This document shows positions 26,370 to 34,593 of a stretch of DNA of 64,000 nt, in pieces. The stretch lies in contig NZ_JBIWEX010000004.1 in the NCBI RefSeq assembly GCF_044762745.1, forward strand, positions 161,178 to 225,177, in the 5' to 3' direction. The stretch is from Psychrobacillus sp044762745. Lineage in GTDB: Bacteria > Bacillota > Bacilli > Bacillales_A > Planococcaceae. The notes below the pieces were generated by a model. That model made no database searches. It was not told the origin of the DNA and saw only the letters and a program-made list of their open reading frames with translations. The number at the start of each line of letters is the position of its first letter. Position 1 is the stretch's first letter. The position numbers and the translations under genes are program-made.

Positions 26370-26996
26370 ATGGATATGCCAATTGACTACACTTCCCCAT
26401 CCACCCAGTTCACTTTTGATGTCAATAAAAACCTTTTCTTTAAAAAAGATAATTATAACTTTATGAATATTTTAGGAATCGAACAGCTTAATACACTGGA
26501 CAATTTATCGTTAATTGATATTTTTCTATGTACAAACAACAATATTGAACCACATTACCATCCAAATGCTTCCGAACTAGTATATTGTATCTCTGGCGCA
26601 ATGGCTGTTTCTATTTTGAATCCGTTTACGAAGCAATACCAACATTACACAATTACTCCTGGCCAAGTAGCGAATATTCCGCAAGGCTGGTGGCATTACC
26701 AAATGGCTACAGAGGATCGGACACATGTACTTGCTATCTTTAATGCCCCAACACCTGAAGTAATTCTTGGATCCGATATATTAAAGCTAACACCATCGAA
26801 CGTTATGGCACACACTTATTGCATGGACGAAAATCAATGGAAAAAAGCAATTGAACCTATTACAGCCTCAACTTATATCGGTCCACCGAAATATTGTCGC
26901 GACACACATCGAAGTACCTTGCAAGACTTTCCTAATTATATACATCCTCTCGGAAATCAGGGGTATCCAATGCAACAATATACTCCATCCGATTAG
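26370..26996 (+). CDS. cupin domain protein
   Basis: Protein of 208 aa with a conserved cupin barrel: EPHYHPNASELVYCISG (metal-binding His-x-His and Glu) and GQVANIPQGWWHYQMA (second motif). Such oxalate-decarboxylase-like or germin-like single-domain cupins of Bacilli bind a metal; activity is unknown. The ATG is preceded by AAAAGGCAGG. It is separated from hslO by a convergent terminator. Confidence 0.78.
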   Translation: MDMPIDYTSPSTQFTFDVNKNLFFKKDNYNFMNILGIEQLNTLDNLSLIDIFLCTNNNIEPHYHPNASELVYCISGAMAVSILNPFTKQYQHYTITPGQVANIPQGWWHYQMATEDRTHVLAIFNAPTPEVILGSDILKLTPSNVMAHTYCMDENQWKKAIEPITASTYIGPPKYCRDTHRSTLQDFPNYIHPLGNQGYPMQQYTPSD

Positions 26997-27192
26997 TTGA
27001 CACATCGTCCAAAATTTCGCTCTGAACTACTTTGCAAGGCGTCGTTAATGAAATAAATAAATGATAAATAAAACGGATAACTCATGAGTGTGCCAGCATG
27101 ATTAGCCCCGTAGCTGGTGCTGGCGTATCTCGTATGTTAGTAATATTCTCCACATTACTAAATAATCCTTCCCTGAACGCTAATTCATGTCC

Positions 27193-27232
27193 AAAAAAAA
27201 GACTGTCTGATGAATAAACATCAAAACAGTCC
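27193..27232 (-). terminator. terminator downstream of hslO
   Basis: Stem GACTGT...ACAGTC with inner GATG/CATC and eight T residues on the minus strand, 11 bases after the hslO stop. Confidence 0.8.
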
Positions 27233-27242
27233 AATAATTTTC

Positions 27243-28121
27243 TTATATTGTTTCCTCTAATAATTGTTCCAAATCATCTTTGGTAAATAAATAATACTCA
27301 TTACAAAAATGGCACTGAGCTTCTGCTTGCCCATCTTCTTCAATCATATCTTGAATTTCTGCCGAACCTAGACTAATAATAGCACTAGCTATACGTTCTC
27401 TTGAGCATTGGCATTGAAAGTGAATCGGCATTGTTTCGAGAATACTTACATTTTCCGCGCCAAGCACTTGTTCTAACATTTTTTCTGGTGTGAGACCGTC
27501 TTTCACCATCGAAGAAATAGAAGGAATTTGTTGCAATCGGTCTTCCACAAATTGAATCGTTTCCTCAGAAGTGCCCGGCAATAATTGGATAATAAAACCT
27601 CCAGCAGCTTGAATCGTATCGTCCGTATTTACAAGCACACCTACACCAACAGAAGAAGGAGTCTGCTCCGAATTCATAATATACGATGTAAAATCTTCTC
27701 CAATTTCTCCTGTTTCAATGGGAACTTGACCAACGAATGGCTGACTCATCCCGACGTCCTTCGAAACTGAAAGGGTCCCACTCGTTCCAACCGCACGTTT
27801 AACATCTAATTTACCAGACTCTGTCAGCTCAAAATGTGTTTGTGGATATGATACGTAGCCACGCACCTCCCCTTTTGCGTTTGCGTCGACAAGAATAGTC
27901 CCGATTGGACCGCCGCCGTCAATTTTAATCGTTAGTTTTTCTTCGCCTTTCATCATAGCTCCTAGGATGGCCCCTGCCGTCATAGAACGTCCGAGAGCTA
28001 CAGACGAAGTTGGAAGAGTATTATGACGCCGCTGCGCTTCACTAACTGTTTCAGTTGAGCGAATTGCATAAGCACGAACTTGATCTTGAAGTGCAATTGC
28101 TTTTACTACATAATCATTCAT
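27243..28121 (-). CDS. hslO: redox-regulated chaperone Hsp33
   Basis: Hsp33 of 292 aa, the normal length. The zinc-binding redox switch at the C-terminus is visible as QCQCSRERIAS (residues around 235) and CHFCNEYY (around 268): CxC and CxxC motifs. When oxidised, zinc is lost and the protein becomes a holdase. SVALGRSMTAGAILGAMMKG near residue 40 fits the family. GGAGAAAAAAT precedes the ATG. Confidence 0.95.
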   Translation of the reverse strand: MNDYVVKAIALQDQVRAYAIRSTETVSEAQRRHNTLPTSSVALGRSMTAGAILGAMMKGEEKLTIKIDGGGPIGTILVDANAKGEVRGYVSYPQTHFELTESGKLDVKRAVGTSGTLSVSKDVGMSQPFVGQVPIETGEIGEDFTSYIMNSEQTPSSVGVGVLVNTDDTIQAAGGFIIQLLPGTSEETIQFVEDRLQQIPSISSMVKDGLTPEKMLEQVLGAENVSILETMPIHFQCQCSRERIASAIISLGSAEIQDMIEEDGQAEAQCHFCNEYYLFTKDDLEQLLEETI

Positions 28122-28442
28122 ATTTTTTCTCCTTTTATATATGTTGAAAAGACTGACTATTTACATGCTACTACGATAAAGCAAAATCCTTGATAAGTAA
28201 ATAGATAGAACTCTCACCAAAAAGTCAATGTATTCCACATTATTTATTATAGCCATTACGATTCATTTTTGCTTGTTTTATAAAATATACGTTCAAATTG
28301 TGACGTCTTTGTGAACTTATCGTTTTTTTCCACCATGCGACAATATTTGCACTTTTCATGTTATACAATGTAAAAGTTGGTTTGGAAACCACAAAAAACG
28401 GATATTTATTTAATATCTAAAATATTGTTTGGAGGAAATACC

Positions 28443-28607
28443 GTGTTAAATTTATTAGATGAAAAAGCGTTATTGTTTCAAATTGCATTAAAAAGAAAAA
28501 TCATGTACAGGAAAGCGAAAAACTATGGATTTACACATCCTGCAGTTGTAGAGTGTAGCCAAGAACTAGATATATTACTAAATAAGTATCAAAAAATAGC
28601 TTCTTAG
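28443..28607 (+). CDS. Spo0E-like sporulation regulatory protein
   Basis: 54 aa from a GTG at 28443 with GGAGG seven bases upstream. The signature SQELD near the C-terminus and the helical hairpin (LDEKALLFQIALKRKIMYRK) are characteristic of the Spo0E family of aspartyl-phosphate phosphatases, which dephosphorylate Spo0A~P and hold back sporulation. The gene stands alone, followed by a terminator. Confidence 0.85.
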   Translation: MLNLLDEKALLFQIALKRKIMYRKAKNYGFTHPAVVECSQELDILLNKYQKIAS

Positions 28608-28617
28608 ATTTACATAC

Positions 28618-28657
28618 AAAAACCGATCTACTTTCCTCGAAACGTAGTCGGTTTTAT
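28618..28657 (+). terminator. terminator after the Spo0E-like gene
   Basis: Stem AAACCGA-CTAC/GTAG-TCGGTTT followed by TATTTTTA. Confidence 0.85.
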
Positions 28658-28697
28658 TTTTACTTTAAGGATATACAAACAATTTAAGTGAGTTGCA

Positions 28698-28775
28698 TTT
28701 GAAGAAAATTCCAATGAATTATGGGTGTATTCACTAGAAACCAAAAAAACATTGAAAAATATTTTATATCGGAAG
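28698..28775 (+). pseudogene. remnant of a TolB-like beta-propeller gene
   Basis: A short frame reads FEENSNELWVYSLETKKTLK, closely resembling the ETSNELWVYDVSTRKHHK segment of the protein at 10.3 kb. No start, stop or further blades are preserved. It is a gene fragment, indicating that a paralogue once lay here. Confidence 0.5.
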
Positions 28776-28801
28776 ATATATCTCTTTTTCAGGCGAACTA
28801 A

Positions 28802-28872
28802 AATAACGCACCTCCATACTTTTAGCTACTAAAGATCTCCTCAGTTAGTATGAAGCTACGTTATTATTTTTT
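28802..28872. terminator. bidirectional hairpin before the FAD monooxygenase stop
   Basis: AATAACG/CGTTATT outer arms with inner ATACT/AGTAT arms and ATTTTTT on the + side; it lies 4 bases from the monooxygenase stop. Confidence 0.65.
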
Positions 28873-28875
28873 CTA

Positions 28876-29958
28876 TTAAGCAAATACGACAAATTGGGAA
28901 GCAAAAGTCTGTTCTTTCTCCACTTGAATCGCTTGTAATTTTTCAATTTCTTTTTTCCTTTTTGTTGCACAATCCATGAGATCAAGTTGTTTTATATAGT
29001 CTTTATCAATAAGCGCTGCCAAGCAGTCTGCATCCTTTAAGGAGCTATTTAAGCCGAAAGCACCTGTTGGCGTCATCGTATGCACTGCATCACCGATTAA
29101 TGCAACGCCGTCTCTACCCCAACTCTCACTCGTAGAACTATATACATCTAACAAGACAAAATCCCGCCACGATTGAATATGTTGACGAACGCTTTTTTCC
29201 AACTGTGGAAATGCTTCGATTAATTGCTCAATAAACGGTGTAAACGGCTGCTTTCGCAACTTAGGAAATGAACCTTCTTCGATATTCCAACCTATTTGTA
29301 TAAAGCCCATCGCTTGAGTAAAAAGAGATAACTGCTTATCTCCAATAAGTGCCATTCTAATAGAAGGCTCCCAATCATCCGGTGCAGGAATTCTAGCCCA
29401 AAGTAAATCAAAACCATGCTTCCGAATGGTTACATCAATTTCCGCTTTTTTTCGTACGGTTGAATATCGACCATCTGCTCCGATAATAATCCCACACTCA
29501 ATCAGTATTTCTTGCTTATCTGTTAATGCTTTGACTCCACAATAGCTGCCTGATTCCTCTTTTATCAGCTCAACTACTTTTGTATTCATCATAGATGTAA
29601 AACTAGGGTATTTTTGAGCTGCCTGTAATAACACAGTTAACAAATGCACTTGTGGTACATGGATGCCTAAATGCCCAACTTTAGAATCGGGTAAAATAGT
29701 TTTAAAGGGTTTTCCTGCATGCCAATATTCCAATTTTTCCATGCGAAGCAAACCTGCTTGTTCAACGTCCTCAAAGAGACCGTATTTCTTTAAAATCGCT
29801 TCGCCTTCTTCGTTTAAATGCTCGCCACGGAATGCCTTTCCAATAGCTTGATGTTGTTCTAAAAGCATAACGGAAACATTTTTCTTTGCTAGTAAATACC
29901 CAAGCAGTGCCCCTCCTGGCCCAGCTCCAACGATACATACGTCTACTTTATATTTCAC
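28876..29958 (-). CDS. FAD-dependent monooxygenase
   Basis: Flavoprotein of the PHBH/UbiH fold, about 360 aa from a GTG at 29958 with AGGAGG seven bases upstream (an ATG 13 codons earlier lacks a site). The dinucleotide-binding motif VCIVGAGPGGALLGYLLAKK is at the N-terminus, and the second FAD motif is VALIGDAVHTMTPTGAFGLN. It probably hydroxylates an aromatic or quinone-like substrate; the substrate is unknown. The upstream region contains a palindrome (30023-30039) that may control it. Confidence 0.85.
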   Translation of the reverse strand: MKYKVDVCIVGAGPGGALLGYLLAKKNVSVMLLEQHQAIGKAFRGEHLNEEGEAILKKYGLFEDVEQAGLLRMEKLEYWHAGKPFKTILPDSKVGHLGIHVPQVHLLTVLLQAAQKYPSFTSMMNTKVVELIKEESGSYCGVKALTDKQEILIECGIIIGADGRYSTVRKKAEIDVTIRKHGFDLLWARIPAPDDWEPSIRMALIGDKQLSLFTQAMGFIQIGWNIEEGSFPKLRKQPFTPFIEQLIEAFPQLEKSVRQHIQSWRDFVLLDVYSSTSESWGRDGVALIGDAVHTMTPTGAFGLNSSLKDADCLAALIDKDYIKQLDLMDCATKRKKEIEKLQAIQVEKEQTFASQFVVFA

Positions 29959-30022
29959 TTCATATCCTCCTGCTTTGGAAAACCAAAAATTCTCCAATAA
30001 ACCATTTTACAATACCATTATA

Positions 30023-30039
30023 ACTTACATAACGTAAGT
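30023..30039. promoter_or_regulatory. inverted repeat upstream of the FAD monooxygenase
   Basis: ACTTAC-ATAAC-GTAAGT is a perfect 6-bp-arm repeat 65 bases before the GTG start. A closely similar palindrome, ACTTACGTAAGT, occurs at 39066-39077. A TetR- or MarR-type operator is plausible; no regulator gene is adjacent. Confidence 0.35.
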
Positions 30040-30178
30040 AAGTATATAATCACAATCATCTATAGTCAATTTAGTGGTCTTATTTGAATTGTCGCTTAGG
30101 AAAAAATTTAGACATGTAAATAACTTTCAACAAGTAATTCTCCGTCCACACTGTAGTCTCTAAGTTAGTGAATTCCCC

Positions 30179-30931
30179 CTACTTTTTTGTAAAAAATCCT
30201 TTCCCAAGTGTTTCAACTGCTTTCGGAAAAACCGCATAAAGTTTACTTGTTATGCTCATATAAGAGGGCAAATCTACTTCACGAACTGGATGTTTAATGA
30301 CTTTTAAAATTGCGGAGACCACTATTTCAGGAGATAGGAGATGTTTGCTCATACTCCGGCGATAATTTCCAGTTTGATCTGCAATATCTAGAAATGGTGT
30401 ATCGATTGGTCCAGGATTAATCGTTGTCACTTGAATGTTATTTTCTTTCAGCTCCATTCTAACGGCATTTGCAAACCCGAGTATTGCATGCTTGGAAGCT
30501 GCATAAACGGATGCTTTTGGTGTAGCCACTTTCCCCGCTTGAGAAGCAACAAAAATGAAATGACCGCTTCTTCTTTTTTTCATTTTCGTTGCAAAGTATT
30601 TAGTAATCTTCATCGGAGCAAGAACATTCACTTTCATCATCTGATCCATCTCTTTTTCTTCTAAATCGGTCAGATAATCGAATGTACCAACACCGGCGCA
30701 AAGTACAACTATGTCTGGCGTACCTATCTGTTGGAATAAGCCTTCAAAAGATTGGTCTACTGATAAATCTGCTTGTATCGTATATATGCCGGTTTCAGCT
30801 AATTTTTCTAAAACCTCTACATTACGTCCTGTGGCCCAAACTTCATGTCCATCCGTTTGCAGCTTTTTTGCAAGCAAAAGCCCGACGCCACTAGTAGCGC
30901 CGGTAATACATATTTTCTTATGCTTGCCCAT
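30179..30931 (-). CDS. short-chain dehydrogenase/reductase (YqjQ-like)
   Basis: SDR of about 250 aa starting at an ATG at 30931. Rossmann motif ICITGATSGVGLLLAKKL, NAG-like motif VLCAGVGT, and the active-site pair YAASK with upstream SQAG. It overlaps the end of the preceding metallo-hydrolase by 14 bases, so both are translated together, matching B. subtilis yqjP-yqjQ, which also adjoin proI. Substrate unknown. Confidence 0.88.
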   Translation of the reverse strand: MGKHKKICITGATSGVGLLLAKKLQTDGHEVWATGRNVEVLEKLAETGIYTIQADLSVDQSFEGLFQQIGTPDIVVLCAGVGTFDYLTDLEEKEMDQMMKVNVLAPMKITKYFATKMKKRRSGHFIFVASQAGKVATPKASVYAASKHAILGFANAVRMELKENNIQVTTINPGPIDTPFLDIADQTGNYRRSMSKHLLSPEIVVSAILKVIKHPVREVDLPSYMSITSKLYAVFPKAVETLGKGFFTKK

Positions 30932-31859
30932 ACAGTAAGATTCCTTTTTCATTTCGCTGCTCCGTAATATACTCGTTATCCATTAAATAATCGACTTGAC
31001 CTATTGTTTCCGAGAGGGTTAATCCAAGTTCTTTTTCATACACTTTTGGAAATAGCTCTTGCGTAAGTTCAAAGATTGTTTTCTCTCCATCTTTCATCAT
31101 GTCTAAAACCTTCATAGCCCGTTCTCTTTGCTTTTCAAGTCTCATCGTAAGAAGATCATACACGTTATAGACTTCTTCTCCATGTCCACTATATATCTTT
31201 TCTACTGGGAGCGATTGAATTCTTTTCAATGACGCATTATATTGTAACATTGATTTGGCACGTTTTCCTTTATTTAACGGTGGTTCAATTAATGGGTTGG
31301 ATGAAATTTTGTCTATAATTAGATCTCCACCGATTAGTACTTTCTCTTTTTCTGACCAAAACGATAGATGACTTTGCGCATGGCCTAAAGTTTCCAGTAC
31401 AGTAAATTCAGGATGACCAGGGAGTATATCTCCATCTTTTAGGATATTATCAACTGGACGGTTTCCTATAAAGTGGAGTGGTCTTTTCATTTTTTCTATC
31501 CAGCGTAAATAGTCTTCTGGCACTCCTTCTTCTATTAAACTTTGTAAGTAAAATTCATCGTGATATTGGAAAAAATCTTTGTCTTTCGTTAACCAAGGCT
31601 GGTTATAAGCATGACCTAGGACGGTTGCTTTTTCAAATGCATCCACCCAACCGGAATGATCCGGGTGATGGTGCGTAAGCAGTACTTGCTCTATATCTGA
31701 TAATGCGTAGCCTGCTTCTTGAATCCCCTTTTTGAGTGATACAAGTGCTTCTTCTGTTTTCGGTCCCACATCTACTAACGTTAATGCGTCACCTTTTAAT
31801 AAATACGAATTAACATCTCCTACCGCAAATGGTGTTGGTACACTAATTTTATGTATCAT
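30918..31859 (-). CDS. metallo-beta-lactamase fold hydrolase (YqjP-like)
   Basis: About 313 aa from an ATG at 31859 with AAAGGGGAAC upstream. The metal-binding THHHPDHSGW motif (residues near 76-85), GHAQSHLSFWSEK and LIGGDLIIDK, and GHGEEVYN are typical of glyoxalase-II-like hydrolases. Homologue of B. subtilis YqjP, next to proI and yqjQ as here. It may hydrolyse a thioester or lactone; specificity is unknown. Confidence 0.87.
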   Translation of the reverse strand: MIHKISVPTPFAVGDVNSYLLKGDALTLVDVGPKTEEALVSLKKGIQEAGYALSDIEQVLLTHHHPDHSGWVDAFEKATVLGHAYNQPWLTKDKDFFQYHDEFYLQSLIEEGVPEDYLRWIEKMKRPLHFIGNRPVDNILKDGDILPGHPEFTVLETLGHAQSHLSFWSEKEKVLIGGDLIIDKISSNPLIEPPLNKGKRAKSMLQYNASLKRIQSLPVEKIYSGHGEEVYNVYDLLTMRLEKQRERAMKVLDMMKDGEKTIFELTQELFPKVYEKELGLTLSETIGQVDYLMDNEYITEQRNEKGILLYGQA

Positions 31860-32004
31860 TTTCTCAGTTCCCCTTTGTTCTGAATGGTTATTCATTCCAT
31901 TGTACAGCTTTTTCCATGAGACGTCACAGAATTTAGCTCTAAGAGGTCCACTCCTTTAAGTGTCAGTTGTATAGAGTATAAAGTCATATGGAACAAAAGA
32001 TAAG

Positions 32005-32033
32005 TTGACTTTTTATAAGAACACACATATAAT
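32005..32033 (+). promoter_or_regulatory. sigma-A promoter of the proI T-box leader
   Basis: TTGACT at 32005-32010 and TATAAT at 32028-32033 with a 17-base spacer. Transcription would start about 32040, just ahead of the T-box structure. Confidence 0.75.
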
Positions 32034-32059
32034 TTCATTAATTCAGAAAATAAAAGCCA

Positions 32060-32288
32060 AGATGAAGAATAGTACATATATGATGGAGTACAAGAGAGTG
32101 AAATGATCCGCTGCAAGTTTCACCTCCCGCTCATATGTCGAACCTACTTCGGAGCTACTATGCAAACATAGTCGTGCCTCCCGCGATAAGGAGGATTAAG
32201 TTGTGCCGATTTTTTCGGCAAATTTAGGTGGTACCGCGGAGACAAGCGTTTTCGTCCTTATTTATAGGGACGGAAGCGCTTTTTTATA
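32060..32288 (+). promoter_or_regulatory. proline-specific T-box riboswitch upstream of proI
   Basis: T-box motif AGGTGGTACCGCGG at 32226-32239, preceded by a stem I region with the loop-E AGTA (32071-32074) and GAA, followed directly by CCT at 32143-32145 and A: a proline specifier. A terminator hairpin (about 32243-32286: AAGCG...GCGCT with a T-run) ends the leader. Uncharged tRNA-Pro would stabilise the antiterminator and switch on proI. This agrees with the known proline T-box control of proI and proBA in B. subtilis. Confidence 0.9.
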
Positions 32289-32312
32289 TTTACAAAAAGG
32301 AGTGGATTGTTC

Positions 32313-33125
32313 ATGTCGAAGATCGTATTTGTCGGAGCTGGGGCAATGGCTGAGGCAATTATAAATGGCTTGACGAAAGAAGAAAAAGTTTCTCCTGCAC
32401 ATATTCATGTGATGAATAAATCAGATGTCGAACAGTTAGAGCACTTGCAAATCTCCTATAATGTACAAATTGTTTGTGCTGAAAGAAAGGCTTTAATGGA
32501 AGCGGACATCGTCGTTTTGGCAATGAAACCTAAAGATGCAATAGATGCATTTGGTGAAATAGCATCTTATCTAAATGGAGATACAACGATCATCTCTGTT
32601 ATTGCAGGTGTATCTATTCAAACAATCGCAACCCACTTAGGATCACGACCAATTGCAAGGGTTATGCCAAACACTTCTGCAGCAGTTGGTTTAAGTGCTT
32701 CTGCAGTATGTTGGAATGAACTCGTGTCGGAACGTTCAAAACTTGAAATTATCCATATACTAGAAGCAATTGGTTCCGTAAAAGTAGTTGACGAAGAAGA
32801 TTTACATGTCGTGACGGCACTCGCTGGAAGCGGCCCTGCTTACTTATACTATTTTGCAGAACAGTTCGAAGCAGCAGCTGCACGGCACGGTTTGTCTTTG
32901 GGAGATGCACGTCAATTGTTTATCCAAACGATGGAAGGTGCTGCACAAATGCTGAAAAAAGGAGATGTAGAGCCATCTGAATTGCGAAGAAAAGTAACAA
33001 GTCCAGGTGGCACAACAGAAGCTGGTGTTGAACAACTAGTTCAGCATAAAGTAAATGAAGCAATATTTGCCTGTATCGACGCAGCCCAAAGCAAATCGCG
33101 TGTTCTCGGAAAGCAATACGAGTAA
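32313..33125 (+). CDS. proI: pyrroline-5-carboxylate reductase
   Basis: 270 aa, final step of proline biosynthesis (P5C to proline with NAD(P)H). The N-terminal Rossmann motif is VFVGAGAMAEAIINGL; the C-terminal dimer domain has ALAGSGPAYLYYFAEQFEAA and KVTSPGGTTEAGV. I chose the ATG at 32313 because GGAGTGG precedes it; an in-frame TTG lies two codons earlier. It is preceded by a proline T-box, and followed by a small membrane protein, matching the B. subtilis proI-yqjP/yqjQ neighbourhood. Confidence 0.94.
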   Translation: MSKIVFVGAGAMAEAIINGLTKEEKVSPAHIHVMNKSDVEQLEHLQISYNVQIVCAERKALMEADIVVLAMKPKDAIDAFGEIASYLNGDTTIISVIAGVSIQTIATHLGSRPIARVMPNTSAAVGLSASAVCWNELVSERSKLEIIHILEAIGSVKVVDEEDLHVVTALAGSGPAYLYYFAEQFEAAAARHGLSLGDARQLFIQTMEGAAQMLKKGDVEPSELRRKVTSPGGTTEAGVEQLVQHKVNEAIFACIDAAQSKSRVLGKQYE

Positions 33126-33222
33126 AAGTGGGAGATACTGTAAGAGGGAAACCAATTTGCATGGGAGAGCGACTAAATGGAACCCATAAGCATCCAAACA
33201 ACTAGAAGGGCGTGAAGACTGT

Positions 33223-33378
33223 ATGGATAATTCATACTTTGTTGGTTGGGGTACACTTGCCCTCATCAACGCAGGAATTGCACAGGGAAAAAATAGAAGC
33301 GGATTGAATTGGTTCCTACTTTCATTAGTAATCGGTCCTATCGCAACGCTTAGCTTAGTCATCATTGAGAAAAAGTAA
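33223..33378 (+). CDS. small membrane protein, 51 aa
   Basis: 51-codon frame from an ATG at 33223 to TAA. The protein has MDNSYFVGWGTLALINAGIA and the second hydrophobic helix WFLLSLVIGPIATLSLVII, ending in IEKK. This fits a two-helix small membrane protein with a C-terminal positive tail, as seen in short unannotated proteins of Bacilli. It lies 98 bases after proI. Confidence 0.65.
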   Translation: MDNSYFVGWGTLALINAGIAQGKNRSGLNWFLLSLVIGPIATLSLVIIEKK

Positions 33379-33482
33379 AGAATTTCAGAGTTTTTGAGTT
33401 TCTGAACGGATAATAAATAATGTGCTAGATAAATGATTTTATGACCAAATAAAATCGTTACTGTCGGAATAGAATTGAAAAA

Positions 33483-33511
33483 ATTCCGAGTGATCACTAT
33501 TCACTCGGAAT
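33483..33511. terminator. strong bidirectional hairpin at the rnz stop
   Basis: ATTCCGAGTGA/TCACTCGGAAT, an 11-bp perfect stem with a seven-base loop. It includes the rnz stop codon and has T-rich flanks on both strands. Confidence 0.85.
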
Positions 33512-34444
33512 CTTTCTTAATTGACCATTTGCCCAATCATATTCAGTAAAATCATGCGCTATATAAATAGGAAAATCATAATGTGCAACTTGAGTAATCA
33601 TCTCTTTAATATCGGATGGCATGAACCTAGCACTTATATGATTCACGATCAAATGCTTTGCATCTGCTTCTTTACATACATTTGCAGCATCTACAATGGT
33701 CGAATGCCCATATAAACCCGCAAGTTCAGCCGTTTCTAAATCAAAAGTACCTTCATGTACGACAATATCAGATCCCTTACTTAATAAAATCGAATTCTTG
33801 CAAAATTTCGTATCGCCTAAAATAGTTACTTGGAAACCTTCTTTTGGTTTCCCAGTCACTTCAAAGCTCTTAACGATACGACCATCTGCTAGCTCTACGT
33901 CATGCCCTTCTTTTAACTGTCTCAACAAAGGACCTCTTGGAACACCAAAGGCATCTGTTTTTTCAATCAATAATTCAGGGGGGAGTGGTTTTTGCATCAC
34001 TTTATACCCAAAACAAGGAATCACATGCTCCAACAATTTTGCTTCGACGATAAACTGATCATCTTCAAAAATAGTACCTTCTTCGATTTCTATAATGTTC
34101 AATTCATATTTAATATGTGTTTTCGATGTAGCAAGTGTCAATTCAATCCACGCTTTAATACCGACTGGCCCATAAATCGTAAGTGGTTCATCCCCACCTA
34201 AAAAGGAACGAGAGCCTAGTAAACCAGGCAGTCCGTATATATGATCTCCGTGAAGATGTGTGATAAATAACTTCTCTAATTTACGCGGTTTCAGCGTTGT
34301 ATGTAGAATTTGATGTTGCGTTGCCTCCCCACAGTCAAACATCCAAAATGTTCCACGTTCATCAAGTAATTTTAAAACAGTGGCAGTCGTATTGCGCTGT
34401 TTGGAAGGCATTCCTGCACCGGTACCTAAAAATAATAGTTGCAT
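33497..34444 (-). CDS. rnz: ribonuclease Z
   Basis: tRNA 3'-processing endonuclease, 315 aa. The metal-binding motif THLHGDHIYGLPG (residues 62-74) is typical of RNase Z, followed by VTILGDTKFCKNS, the flexible-arm region and the C-terminal HxxH region VNHISARFMP. It corresponds to B. subtilis yqjK, near proI. The ATG is supported by GCAGGTAAACG. Substrates are pre-tRNA 3' trailers. Confidence 0.94.
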   Translation of the reverse strand: MQLLFLGTGAGMPSKQRNTTATVLKLLDERGTFWMFDCGEATQHQILHTTLKPRKLEKLFITHLHGDHIYGLPGLLGSRSFLGGDEPLTIYGPVGIKAWIELTLATSKTHIKYELNIIEIEEGTIFEDDQFIVEAKLLEHVIPCFGYKVMQKPLPPELLIEKTDAFGVPRGPLLRQLKEGHDVELADGRIVKSFEVTGKPKEGFQVTILGDTKFCKNSILLSKGSDIVVHEGTFDLETAELAGLYGHSTIVDAANVCKEADAKHLIVNHISARFMPSDIKEMITQVAHYDFPIYIAHDFTEYDWANGQLRKIPSE

Positions 34445-34593
34445 TCGTTTACCTGCTTTCGTCGATTTTCGAAAAATTTTCTATGTTGCTAGTATAGCAT
34501 GAGGGAAGATTTTTAAAATATTTCAGTCATACTATTTGGGTGGTTCATACTTGTTGGGGAAATTTCCCACTGAAGTATGCCAAGTTTCTAAAT

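Noticed and set aside
33036..33497. 153-codon minus-strand frame between proI and rnz
   Set aside because: Antisense to the proI end and to the better-supported 51-aa + strand membrane protein; no ribosome site.
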